Shown: piece after piece, positions 6,814 through 14,326 of the stretch | How the letters are laid out: each line of letters opens with the position of its first letter | Position numbering within the stretch: the first letter of the stretch is position 1 | Assembly (NCBI GenBank): GCA_041738285.1 | Contig: JBGSQB010000067.1 | Coordinates: 1 to 22,260, forward strand | Length of the DNA: 22,260 bases | Origin: SZUA-521 sp041738285 | Lineage (GTDB): Bacteria > Pseudomonadota > Gammaproteobacteria > Pseudomonadales > Azotimanducaceae | Direction: 5' to 3' | The notes under the pieces: model-generated | The model's input: only the letters and a program-made list of their open reading frames with translations | Databases searched by the model: none | Told to the model about the DNA's origin: nothing | Translations under genes and position numbers: made by a program

Positions 6814-7868
6814 AGAGGCTCTGCATCTTCTGTGACGGCACCTGGAACTCGCCCGACAAGACCAGCGACGGCGAACCGGCACCGACGAACGTGGTGAAAC
6901 TCGCGGAACTGGTCGACGACGTCGATGCCGCCGGGGTGGCGCAACGCGTGTTCTACGATCCTGGCATCGGTACCGCAGGCAGCCTCATGCGAAGGGTGTT
7001 CGACGGTGCCACGGGAACGGGGATGTCGAAGAACATTCTCGACGCCTACCGCTATCTGATCTTCAACTATGTACCCGGGGACGAGCTCTACTTCTTTGGC
7101 TTCAGCCGCGGCGCGTTTTCGGTGCGCAGCCTTGCAGGGCTCATCCGCAACTCAGGGCTGCTGCGAGTGGACGCAGCCGAGCGCATCGACGCTGCCTACG
7201 CGCTGTATCGATCGCGGGCCCCGGAGGATCACCCACGGGCGCGAGAATCGATGCTGTTTCGACGCACGTACGCCATCGAACCGGTCACGCCGATCCACTT
7301 CGTCGGGGTCTGGGATACGGTCGGTGCGCTCGGCAATCCCGTTCGCATCAACGATTACCTCGGCTACTTCGGCCGTCGCAACGAGTTTCACGACACGCAA
7401 CTGAGTTCCACGGTCAAGCATGCCTACCACGCGCTTGCCATCGACGAGACCCGCAAGCACTTCAGCGCGACGCTTTGGCATCAACCCGCGGCCATCCCCG
7501 GCCAGACCATCGAGCAGGTGTGGTTCGCCGGCGTGCATTCGAATGTCGGTGGCGGCTACCCGGCAGCGGGATTGTCGGACATCGCGCTTACCTACATGCA
7601 TGGTCGCGCACGCAGCGCAGGGCTTGCGCTGGCCGCGCTTGCGGGCGCGGGCGACCCGATGGCGCCGGTGGCGGAGTCGCGCAAGCATCTGTACAAATTG
7701 GTGCCCGCGCATTATCGGCCGATCCGGGCCTGGGACTCCCGAGGTGTCACGCATGAGCATCTGCATGCGAGCGTGATGGTGAAGTACCATGGCGATGCCC
7801 GTTATCGGCCGACCAACTTGGTCGACTTCCTCGCTGGCCCCGACCGCGACTTACCTACCGTGCAGTGA
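6810..7868 (+). CDS. DUF2235 alpha/beta-hydrolase (Tle1-like lipase fold)
   Basis: This is a 352-residue protein beginning with the diagnostic KRLCIFCDGTWNS. The nucleophile motif GFSRG is at 97-101 (Ser99), Asp169 lies in GVWDTVGALG, and His243 lies in AGVHSNVGGGY; these three fit the catalytic triad of the DUF2235 family. Some relatives (Tle1) are type VI secretion phospholipases, but many are stand-alone cytoplasmic hydrolases. No secretion gene, immunity gene or VgrG/PAAR adaptor is present here. The GTG start at 6810 overlaps the preceding TGA (GTGA), making this the last gene of the six-gene operon. I infer an ester or lactone hydrolase role in the pathway rather than an antibacterial one; the substrate is unknown. 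Confidence 0.88.
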   Translation: MKRLCIFCDGTWNSPDKTSDGEPAPTNVVKLAELVDDVDAAGVAQRVFYDPGIGTAGSLMRRVFDGATGTGMSKNILDAYRYLIFNYVPGDELYFFGFSRGAFSVRSLAGLIRNSGLLRVDAAERIDAAYALYRSRAPEDHPRARESMLFRRTYAIEPVTPIHFVGVWDTVGALGNPVRINDYLGYFGRRNEFHDTQLSSTVKHAYHALAIDETRKHFSATLWHQPAAIPGQTIEQVWFAGVHSNVGGGYPAAGLSDIALTYMHGRARSAGLALAALAGAGDPMAPVAESRKHLYKLVPAHYRPIRAWDSRGVTHEHLHASVMVKYHGDARYRPTNLVDFLAGPDRDLPTVQ

Positions 7869-7932
7869 CGCGGTTGCGCCGAGCGCAAAGCGTGCGTTAG
7901 CGTGACTGGCATCTGACTCAAGGTACCTGGGA

Positions 7933-8748
7933 TTGGCGATCCGAAAAATCGTGGTGCTGAATCCGAAGGGCGGTTCCGGCAAGACCACGATCGCGACCAA
8001 CCTCGCGGCGTATTTCGTCAGTCAGGGACGCAAGTCCGGGCTGGTCGATATCGACCCGCAAGGTTCGAGCATCCGCTGGATCGGCAAGCGCAAGAAAGCA
8101 GAGCTCCCCGAAATCTACGGCGTCACGTCGTTCGATACGCCGAAGAACGTCACGCGCTCGTTCGCGATGCGCATGCCACCGGAGGTCGAACGCATCATCA
8201 CCGACACACCCGCGGCGATGCAGAAACATGACCTCGTCAACATTACCCGCACTGCGGACAAGATCCTCGTACCCGTGCTGCCGTCCGACATCGACATTCA
8301 TGCGGCAGCGCGATGCATCGGCGATCTCCTCGTCACCGGGCGTATTCCGCGCAGTGACAACCGGATCGCGGTGGTCGCCAACCGGGTCAAGCGCAACACC
8401 CGGATGTACACCTCGCTGATGCGGTTTCTCGACTCGCTCGGGATCCCTGTGGTGGCTGCGCTGCGTGATTCGCAAAACTACATCCGCTCGGCGGAGTCGG
8501 GGCTCGGCGTGCATGAAATGCGTCCGCCTTCGGTGGCGCGTATCGATGTGGAACAGTGGCACCCCTTGGTCGACTGGATCGAGGACGGCACCGTGCCACG
8601 TGCCGGCACGGTGTGGATCGATCCCGATGCGTCCGGCCGTGCAGATGACGGTGACAACGAAGCGCACCACGAACCCGAGACGCCGAGCCCCGCAGTGCCG
8701 CCAACGGGGCCTGAGATCAGGGCAGGCGCGGCAGTTCGGGGGAAATGA
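7933..8748 (+). CDS. ParA/MinD-type P-loop ATPase, orphan
   Basis: This is a 271-residue protein with a deviant Walker A motif KGGSGKTT at 12-19 (signature Lys12), a DIDPQGS motif at 39-45 and a Walker B-like IITDTPA at 88-94. These are hallmarks of ParA-type ATPases that position DNA or protein cargo by nucleotide-gated dimerisation. The start is a TTG at 7933, with AAGG about nine bases upstream; no ATG gives an intact P-loop. The last ~40 residues are acidic and Pro-rich, probably disordered, and form an unusual tail. No parB, parS-like site or chemotaxis/flagellar partner is seen, so this is an orphan. Its 3' end overlaps the convergent DUF6316-like gene by 32 nt. Confidence 0.88.
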   Translation: MAIRKIVVLNPKGGSGKTTIATNLAAYFVSQGRKSGLVDIDPQGSSIRWIGKRKKAELPEIYGVTSFDTPKNVTRSFAMRMPPEVERIITDTPAAMQKHDLVNITRTADKILVPVLPSDIDIHAAARCIGDLLVTGRIPRSDNRIAVVANRVKRNTRMYTSLMRFLDSLGIPVVAALRDSQNYIRSAESGLGVHEMRPPSVARIDVEQWHPLVDWIEDGTVPRAGTVWIDPDASGRADDGDNEAHHEPETPSPAVPPTGPEIRAGAAVRGK

Positions 8749-8968
8749 TTGCGTGCCCGAAGGCGTGCTCTTCGGCCGGTAACTCGGTCGCAGTCGCGAT
8801 ATCGCTCATCTCGTGCAGGAAGTGCTGGGCGTCCCGGCTTGCGGCCTCAGGACTGTCGAACGGCCCCCGGTTGCCTTCCCGGGTCTGATAGAACCAATCG
8901 CCGTTGACGCAGAACACGCGCTGTTTGGAGCGGTAGTAGAGCTTCTGCTGATCGTCGACCTTACGCAT
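8717..8968 (-). CDS. Small DUF6316-like protein
   Basis: This 83-residue protein has a core of about 35 residues (YYRSKQRVFCVNGDWFYQTREG, then GPFDSPEAA). It matches the pattern I associate with DUF6316: a short beta-rich module, V-N-G-x-W-(Y/F)-x-x-T-R-E-G-x-x-G-P-(F/Y), found in many gammaproteobacteria. The function is unknown. The GPFDSPEAA part resembles GYF-like or SPOR-like small modules in style only. The ATG at 8968 is the first available start. The gene overlaps the ParA-type gene tail-to-tail by 32 nt, so the two messages could pair. Single-gene unit; the following 75 nt to the ThuA-like gene hold nothing I can name. Confidence 0.7.
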   Translation of the reverse strand: MRKVDDQQKLYYRSKQRVFCVNGDWFYQTREGNRGPFDSPEAASRDAQHFLHEMSDIATATELPAEEHAFGHAIISPELPRLP

Positions 8969-9043
8969 GGCACAAGTCTGCCATGGCGCTACCCGGGCAT
9001 CGCAAGCAGACGCCGGAAATGGGTGCCAGTAGGCGCCGTTTCG

Positions 9044-9898
9044 TTAATGTTGGCCTAACGGAGCTTTGCGGCCCCGGGCCCAGGTGCGTGCAGCCGCGCT
9101 TGCGGTCCATGTCAGGGCGTTGCCGAGGAGCACTCGAAACCCGCGATTGGCGAACGCGGACGGCCCGTCGCCCAAGTCACTGGCGATGACAGGGCTGTTG
9201 CCGCACGCGTTCGCCCACACCAGGAGATCGCTGCCGCGCGGATGATTCCACCGTCGTTGTTCCTCGGGCGGTGCCAGCGGAGGCGCCGTGAAGTGCTCGG
9301 CGACGAACTCATATTCCGCGCGCATCAGCGGCAGCACGTCGCCCTCGAACGCCGCGGTCTTCAGATACAGCTCATCGGTGATCTCAAAGCCCTCTTCCAA
9401 TCCGGTGAGCACGGCGTGATCGATCATCGCGCGCAGGCGGATCGTCGCGTTCGGCAGCGGTCCGTGACCGCCACGGTATCCGGAGCCAGGCACCTCGATG
9501 CCCTTCAACAGGCCTTTTCGCAGCATGAATGACGTGCCGCTGATGTGCCGCCACAAGGGCCAGTTCGGCCATGACACAGTGGCGTGATTCAGCATGACGA
9601 TGCCGGTGCCACCCTCGATGAGCGACTCGATAGCGCGGCGATAGGCAGCGGGCGGCTGACCGGATTCGTCTGCGCCGTCATGGGTGAGACCGGCCCCGGG
9701 TATGCCGCACATGTCGTAGAACAGTACGCTGTCGTAGGCCGCCGAGTCGGCGGCGGCAGCGAGCACGACCTGGGCGGCGGGTTGCTCGACAAACGTCGTG
9801 ACGATGTCAGGCATGTCTTCGAACATGGCCATGAACGCGTTGTGATCGAAGGCGTGGCCCTTCCCGACGATCAGCACTGACACGCGCGCCTTGGTCAT
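9044..9898 (-). CDS. ThuA-like (trehalose utilisation / glutamine-amidotransferase-like) protein
   Basis: This 284-residue protein has a Rossmann-like glutamine amidotransferase fold of the ThuA type. It shows VLIVGKGHAFDHNAF near the N-terminus, VLFYDMCGIPG in the middle, IEGGTGIVMLNHATVSWPNWP around residues 92-112, and a conserved GHGPL. The family's characterised members act in sugar metabolism, but the exact reaction is unclear. The ATG at 9898 comes 7 nt after the stop of the preceding (upstream on the minus strand) pyridoxamine-oxidase-like gene, so both are probably one transcript. No Shine-Dalgarno is evident, which suits coupling. Nothing nearby points to sugar uptake, so a non-trehalose substrate is likely. 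Confidence 0.75.
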   Translation of the reverse strand: MTKARVSVLIVGKGHAFDHNAFMAMFEDMPDIVTTFVEQPAAQVVLAAAADSAAYDSVLFYDMCGIPGAGLTHDGADESGQPPAAYRRAIESLIEGGTGIVMLNHATVSWPNWPLWRHISGTSFMLRKGLLKGIEVPGSGYRGGHGPLPNATIRLRAMIDHAVLTGLEEGFEITDELYLKTAAFEGDVLPLMRAEYEFVAEHFTAPPLAPPEEQRRWNHPRGSDLLVWANACGNSPVIASDLGDGPSAFANRGFRVLLGNALTWTASAAARTWARGRKAPLGQH

Positions 9899-9905
9899 GC
9901 GCGTG

Positions 9906-10499
9906 TCAGCGGGGTTTGAGCCCGCGCTTTGCTCGTTCCTTGTTCATGCGCACGGCATCGCCCTCCAGGCGATCGCCGAGTTCTTCCTCGCTGACTGTGC
10001 CAGCCATGTGTCGTGCGGCCATCGCGCCGTTGTACATGATCCGCTTCTCCGGGGTCACGGCAATGACGACGCGCAAGGGTGAATCGAGCAGATTGTTGAA
10101 GAACTCTTCGCCGGCAGCGCTGGCGGGATTGAGCTTCTTCGACAGGGCCGGGTAGAACCACTTCTTGGTCGCATCGTCCTCGAAGATCTTGGCGCGTCCC
10201 TTGAAGGTGATCGCGCCGCGGGGCAACGCCGCGTCGGCACCCTCGGGATAGCCGCCGCTGCTGACGCAGACCGACACCCGATTGTCGCGGCGTATCGCCG
10301 CGGTGCGATGACGATGCGCTGAGAACGTGATCCAGATTTTTCCCTTGTCCCAGACGAATGCGTGAATGACGCCTACCGGCCAGCCGTCCTTGGTTGACCA
10401 CATCAGCACGCACTCATTGGAGTGGTTCATGAGCTGGTCGGTCTCATCATCAGTAAATGGATAGATCGAAACGATTTCGTGATCGAGTGTGCGTGCCAT
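9906..10499 (-). CDS. Pyridoxamine 5'-phosphate oxidase-like FMN/split-barrel protein
   Basis: This is a 197-residue protein. Its N-terminal half reads as the FMN-binding split barrel of the PNPOx-like superfamily: CVLMWSTKDGWPVGVIHAFVWDKGKIWITFSAHRHRTAAIRRDNRVSV is split over about residues 30-78, with the usual R-x-x-x-I-R-x-(D/N) nucleotide-site pattern. Such proteins bind FMN, F420 or heme and are mostly uncharacterised oxidoreductases. I chose the ATG at 10499, preceded by a GGGGGAG ribosome site, over an ATG 39 nt upstream. It is the first gene of a two-gene unit with the ThuA-like gene. Given the luciferase-like oxidoreductase in the window, F420 use is possible but not shown. Confidence 0.78.
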   Translation of the reverse strand: MARTLDHEIVSIYPFTDDETDQLMNHSNECVLMWSTKDGWPVGVIHAFVWDKGKIWITFSAHRHRTAAIRRDNRVSVCVSSGGYPEGADAALPRGAITFKGRAKIFEDDATKKWFYPALSKKLNPASAAGEEFFNNLLDSPLRVVIAVTPEKRIMYNGAMAARHMAGTVSEEELGDRLEGDAVRMNKERAKRGLKPR

Positions 10500-10584
10500 T
10501 TCTCCCCCATGTTGCGAGATTTCCTTCGAGAGTGTCAACGCGGCAGGAAGGCGTCGAAACTATCGTTTCCGTGAGTTCGCCGGC

Positions 10585-11436
10585 TCATGACGGTGCAGTG
10601 CCGTCGTCGAGCGGGTGTATCAGTCCGAGCTGGGCCGCGATGGCGACCGCCTGGGTTCGGTTGCGGGCGCCGAGTTTGGCGATGGCATTGTCGATGTGGA
10701 ATCGCGCGGTCGAGGGTGCGCGGCGAATTGTGGCGCCGATCTCTGTATCCGTGCGTCCGAGCGCGGCCCACGTCAGGCATTCGATTTCGCGTTCGGACAG
10801 GCGTGAGGCGGGCGCGGCGTCGTCGCCTTCGGCACGGCTTGCGTAGACCAGATCCATCATGCGATGCGCCGCCAGGCGCAGGGTGTCGCCGTGCTCGGCA
10901 AGTACCGCGCCAATGTCGACCGCGGCATCCCGCGCAAGCCAGGCAACGGATCCCGTTCGGCATCTCGGCAGGTGAATCGGTACCGTGATGCCACCGTGGA
11001 TGCCCCGCGCAGGTGTCAGGTGCCATGGCACGCTCGGCCGATGGCGAGTCTGCGCGACCGACGCGGTGACGGTGGCTGCATCCCATGCGAATGGCCGGGT
11101 GGTCATGCGACAAACGGCGGCGATGGGGCTGACCAGGTAGAGCTTGCGATTCACCCAGTCGGCCTGAAAGGACTTCTCCCATCCGAACAACGTAGCGAGC
11201 GCCTGCCCATCTTCGGCGGTCAGCAGGCGGCTCGTCGAGTAGTCATCGATCACTGACGGCGATGGCAGTTTGATGGCGCTGCCGATCTCGAGCAGACAAC
11301 TGGCCGCCGCCATCAGATCGGAACAGCGAGTCAACTCATCGTAGGCGCGGGTGACGGCGCAAGTCATGGGGCGAGCTTGCACCGCACGTGCGATGACTTC
11401 AATCGACACGGCTCTGCCGGCGAACCAGCACACCAT
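10585..11436 (-). CDS. LuxR-family transcriptional regulator with N-terminal sensory domain
   Basis: The C-terminal ~65 residues are a GerE/LuxR helix-turn-helix: LSEREIECLTWAALGRTDTE, then IGATIRRAPSTARFHIDNAIAKLGARNRTQAV. The N-terminal ~170 residues resemble an autoinducer-binding-type domain (a Trp in the FQADWVNRKLYLVSPI region, then RPFAWD), so this is probably a LuxR 'solo'; no luxI-type synthase is present. The start is uncertain: ATG 11436 (or GTG 11433) follows a GGGAGG element and gives 283 residues, whereas ATG 11367 gives 260 residues without a ribosome site. It is divergent from the lipoprotein gene with only 60 nt between the two starts, so it may control that unit and itself from this gap. 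Confidence 0.8.
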   Translation of the reverse strand: MVCWFAGRAVSIEVIARAVQARPMTCAVTRAYDELTRCSDLMAAASCLLEIGSAIKLPSPSVIDDYSTSRLLTAEDGQALATLFGWEKSFQADWVNRKLYLVSPIAAVCRMTTRPFAWDAATVTASVAQTRHRPSVPWHLTPARGIHGGITVPIHLPRCRTGSVAWLARDAAVDIGAVLAEHGDTLRLAAHRMMDLVYASRAEGDDAAPASRLSEREIECLTWAALGRTDTEIGATIRRAPSTARFHIDNAIAKLGARNRTQAVAIAAQLGLIHPLDDGTAPS

Positions 11437-11482
11437 GTCCTCCCTGAATCGACAGTTGTATGCTTCGCTGCGCAACTGCCTC

Positions 11483-11490
11483 GGGAGGAG
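11483..11490 (+). promoter_or_regulatory. Ribosome binding site supporting the GTG start at 11497
   Basis: GGGAGGAG lies six bases before GTG 11497, while the downstream ATG at 11506 would be too far away. It therefore decides the start of the lipoprotein gene. The rest of the 60-nt divergent gap shows no clear operator. Confidence 0.65.
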
Positions 11491-11496
11491 GACGAC

Positions 11497-11952
11497 GTGA
11501 GGGTCATGAAGTGCATCGCGACCGCGGCGCTGTTGTTTCTGGTTGCCTGCAATCCGGTTGATCGAAGGCCCGGGTTCTGGTTGACGGGCGATGACGCACC
11601 GTATCCGTCCGACTGGTCCTTTACCGACGCGCACAAAGAGATCGTCATCGAAGTGGCGACGCCCTATCTGATTCCCCACTCGGTGACGATCTGGTGCGGC
11701 TCGATGAACGGGGAGCTGTACGTCGGTGCCCGCGACCCCGACAGCAAGAACTGGCCCGGTTGGGTGGACGACGAACCGAACGTGCGCCTCGGAATCGACG
11801 GCAACGTCTATGAGGTCTCGCTGGTACCGCTCGATGATCCCGAACAACTGAAGGTTCTCGCGCCGTACTACGCACGCAAGTACCAGTTGCCGAGTCAGGC
11901 ACCGGCGGGCGCACCTGCGACGCGCTATTGGCGCGTTACAACGCGCACCTGA
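11497..11952 (+). CDS. Predicted lipoprotein, possible split-barrel (nitroreductase-like) fold
   Basis: This is a 151-residue protein with a lipoprotein signal peptide: a basic start, a hydrophobic stretch AALLFL and the lipobox L-V-A-C with Cys18. The mature part contains HSVTIWCGSMNGELYVGARD, then a W-P-G-W step, and NVRLGIDGNVYEVSLVPLDD. This strand order is reminiscent of the split beta-barrel of DUF2255/F420-dependent nitroreductase-like proteins. That likeness is a judgement by eye and may be wrong. The next residue after the lipoprotein Cys is Asn, so retention in either membrane is undecided. It sits 14 nt before the serine hydrolase gene and probably shares its transcript. It is divergent from the LuxR-type regulator. 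Confidence 0.72.
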   Translation: MRVMKCIATAALLFLVACNPVDRRPGFWLTGDDAPYPSDWSFTDAHKEIVIEVATPYLIPHSVTIWCGSMNGELYVGARDPDSKNWPGWVDDEPNVRLGIDGNVYEVSLVPLDDPEQLKVLAPYYARKYQLPSQAPAGAPATRYWRVTTRT

Positions 11953-11966
11953 GGCAAGAGGTAACC

Positions 11967-13172
11967 ATGAGCAGCGGCGTCGCATCCGAGCGCATCGCAG
12001 CGGTTGGCCCGTTCCTTTCCGGCTATGTCGGTTCCGGCCGACTGCCAGGCTATTCCGTGCTCGTGTCGCGTCGCGGCGAAGAAGCCTATTTCGGTCACGC
12101 CGGCGTGCGCGATGTGGAGCGCAAATCGAAGCTCGAGCGCGACACCGTCTTCCGCATCTACTCGATGACCAAACCGATCACCAGCGTCGCGCTCATGATG
12201 CTGTACGAGAAGGGCGCGTTTGCGCTGGATGACGCGGTCTCGCGCTACATCCCGCAATGGAAGCATTTGAAGGTGTTTGCTTCGGGTACCGAGCATGACT
12301 ATCAGGTCACGGAACCCAAGCGCGCGATGCGCGTGAAGGATCTCTTCACACACACGTCGGGCCTTACCTACGGCTTCATGCAAAGCCATCCGGTGGATGC
12401 GATGTATCGCAGTCAGGACATTGGTGGCATGGCCACGAGCGGTACGCTCGAAGTCATGATCGAAAAGCTCGCCGACATTCCGTTGCAGTTCTCGCCTGGC
12501 GATCGATGGAATTACGGGGTGTCCACCGACGTACTCGGGTATCTCGTGCAGAAACTCGCCGACATGCCGCTCGATGAATTCATTCGCACGCGCATCACGC
12601 AGCCGCTCGGCATGCAGGATTCCGGATTCAGCGTGCGACCCGATCAGGCTTCGCGTTTGGCGGCGTGCTATGAACGCGTACCTAACACCGACTCCTATCG
12701 ATTGCAGGACGATCCGACCAAGAGCCCCTACCTGAAGCCGCCAACGTTTCTATCCGGTGGCGGTGGCATGGTCTCCACCATAGACGACTATCACAATTTC
12801 ACGCGCATGCTGCTGGCCAAGGGTGAGTATGGGGGCGCGCGTATCATCGGCCGCAAGACGCTGGAATACATGACGTTGAACCACATGCCGGGAAACAAAG
12901 ACCTCGCTGCGATGGGCCAGCCGATATTCAGCGAAACACCCTACGATGGTGTTGGCTTTGGTCTCGGCTTTTCCGTGGTCATCGATCCCGCGACGTCGAA
13001 CGTGGTCGACTCCGTGGGCGAGTACGCGTGGGGTGGTGCCGCGAGCACCTACTTTTGGGTCGACCCGGTCGAGGAACTGATCGTCATTTTCATGACCCAG
13101 CTCATACCATCTTCCTCATATCCGATTCGACGGCAGCTGAAGCAGTTGGTTTACCAATCCCTGATCGACTAG
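11967..13172 (+). CDS. Beta-lactamase-family serine hydrolase (class C / EstB-like)
   Basis: This is a 401-residue penicillin-binding-protein-like hydrolase. The nucleophile motif S-M-T-K is at 66-69, the second motif is Y-G-V-S at 183-186 (Tyr183), and W-G-G-A near residue 352 stands in for the K-T-G box. That combination, with H-T-S-G-L at 129-133, is typical of EstB-like esterases and class C relatives rather than true beta-lactamases. No signal peptide is visible, so the protein is likely cytoplasmic. ATG 11967 is preceded by AGAGGT at a good distance; 14 nt separate it from the lipoprotein stop and 14 nt from the next gene. Likely substrates are esters or lactones; it may hydrolyse a compound sensed by the adjacent LuxR-type regulator, but this is speculation. 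Confidence 0.9.
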   Translation: MSSGVASERIAAVGPFLSGYVGSGRLPGYSVLVSRRGEEAYFGHAGVRDVERKSKLERDTVFRIYSMTKPITSVALMMLYEKGAFALDDAVSRYIPQWKHLKVFASGTEHDYQVTEPKRAMRVKDLFTHTSGLTYGFMQSHPVDAMYRSQDIGGMATSGTLEVMIEKLADIPLQFSPGDRWNYGVSTDVLGYLVQKLADMPLDEFIRTRITQPLGMQDSGFSVRPDQASRLAACYERVPNTDSYRLQDDPTKSPYLKPPTFLSGGGGMVSTIDDYHNFTRMLLAKGEYGGARIIGRKTLEYMTLNHMPGNKDLAAMGQPIFSETPYDGVGFGLGFSVVIDPATSNVVDSVGEYAWGGAASTYFWVDPVEELIVIFMTQLIPSSSYPIRRQLKQLVYQSLID

Positions 13173-13186
13173 ACACAGGAGGAACA

Positions 13187-14317
13187 ATGGATCTAGCGGG
13201 GCTGACGCTCCTCATCGGCACGCGCAAGGGCGCGTTTTTTCTCCGGGCCGACGACACGCGTTCGACGTTCGCACTCGAGGGACCGACGTTCCTGGGACAT
13301 GTCATTCACCATGTCGTAGCCGACCCGCGCGATCGGCGCACGATGCTGATGGCGGCACGCACCGGCCACCTGGGACCCACGGTGTTCCGGTCCACCGATC
13401 TCGGCCGCACCTGGAAGGAAGCGCGACGACCGCCGGCATTCGATCCACCCAAGGATGGCCGCAAATGCAACACGGTCGAACAGGTGTTCTGTGTCGTGCC
13501 CGGTTTGGCCGAGGAACGCGACACCTGGTACGCAGGCACGTCGCCCGAAGGATTGTTCCGTTCCGAAGATGCGGGCGACACCTGGCAGCCGGTCGCCGGC
13601 TGGAATGACCATCCCATGTGGATCAAGTGGACCGGGGATGGCGCACAAGCCAATCCCGGTGGCTCACCGGTACATGGCGTGTTGCTCGATCCGCGCAATC
13701 CCGACCACATCTACATTGCGACTTCATCGGGCGGCTTCTTCGAGAGCACCGACGGTGGGGACGATTGGGCGCCGCTCAACAACGGTCTGGTCGCGCCAAT
13801 TCCGAGCGAGATCACCGAGTACGGCTACGACCCGCACTGCGTCGTGATGCATCCCCTGGCGCCCGATCTGCTCTATCAGCAGAACCACTGCGGCATCTAC
13901 CGAATGCATCGCACCGAAGGCCGATGGGTACGCGTGGGCGACAACATGCCGCGCGAGGTTGGCGACATCGGCTTTCCCATCGTCGTGGATCCGCGTGATA
14001 CGAAGTCGGCGTGGGTGTTCCCCATGGACGGCACCGATGTGTGGCCGCGCACCAGTCCCGGGGCGAGCCCTGCGGTGTATCGCACCCGCGATGGGGGTGA
14101 GTCGTGGAAGCGCTTGGACCGCGGGTTGCCGAACCCGGCGTGGTACACGGTCTATCGGCAGTGCATGACCGTGGACGGTGCCGACCCGCTGGGCATCTAC
14201 TTCGGCACGACGACTGGCGAAGTCTGGGGCAGTCGCAATGCCGGGGAAGACTGGCAGTGCGTCGCCGCGCGGCTGCCGCAGATCTTTTCCGTCGAAGCCG
14301 CGCACCTCACCGGTTGA
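13187..14317 (+). CDS. BNR/Asp-box beta-propeller protein (sialidase-/Ycf48-like repeats)
   Basis: This 376-residue protein has five Asp-box motifs of the form S/T-x-(D/N)-x-G-x-x-W, at about 69-76 (STDLGRTW), 126-133, 187-194, 300-307 and 349-356. Their spacing is that of a six- or seven-bladed propeller. Sialidase catalytic residues (Arg triad, Tyr/Glu pair) are not evident, so it is probably a binding or scaffold propeller and not a glycosidase, although databases often label such proteins 'exo-alpha-sialidase'. No signal peptide is visible, implying cytoplasmic location. AGGAGG (13177-13182) lies four bases before ATG 13187. The next gene, nine nt downstream, is a MoaD/ThiS-like protein, a pairing I recall from other genomes. 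Confidence 0.85.
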   Translation: MDLAGLTLLIGTRKGAFFLRADDTRSTFALEGPTFLGHVIHHVVADPRDRRTMLMAARTGHLGPTVFRSTDLGRTWKEARRPPAFDPPKDGRKCNTVEQVFCVVPGLAEERDTWYAGTSPEGLFRSEDAGDTWQPVAGWNDHPMWIKWTGDGAQANPGGSPVHGVLLDPRNPDHIYIATSSGGFFESTDGGDDWAPLNNGLVAPIPSEITEYGYDPHCVVMHPLAPDLLYQQNHCGIYRMHRTEGRWVRVGDNMPREVGDIGFPIVVDPRDTKSAWVFPMDGTDVWPRTSPGASPAVYRTRDGGESWKRLDRGLPNPAWYTVYRQCMTVDGADPLGIYFGTTTGEVWGSRNAGEDWQCVAARLPQIFSVEAAHLTG

Positions 14318-14326
14318 ATCCAAGAA

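Noticed and set aside
6810..7868. Type VI secretion lipase effector
   Set aside because: Only the fold matches; there is no immunity protein, VgrG, PAAR or adaptor gene, and the gene is coupled to metabolic enzymes.
7933..8748. Plasmid partition system
   Set aside because: There is no parB, centromere-like repeats or replication gene; the surroundings look chromosomal.
11437..11985. Extension of the LuxR-type gene to 11985 on the minus strand
   Set aside because: The extra 183 codons run antisense to the lipoprotein gene and do not look like a protein domain, while a ribosome site supports a start near 11436.
11967..13172. Antibiotic-resistance beta-lactamase
   Set aside because: The motif set (S-M-T-K, Y-G-V-S, W-G-G) and lack of a signal peptide fit EstB-like esterases rather than a periplasmic beta-lactamase.
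13187..14317. True sialidase
   Set aside because: Asp boxes are present, but the catalytic Arg triad and Tyr/Glu pair are not evident, and there is no signal peptide.
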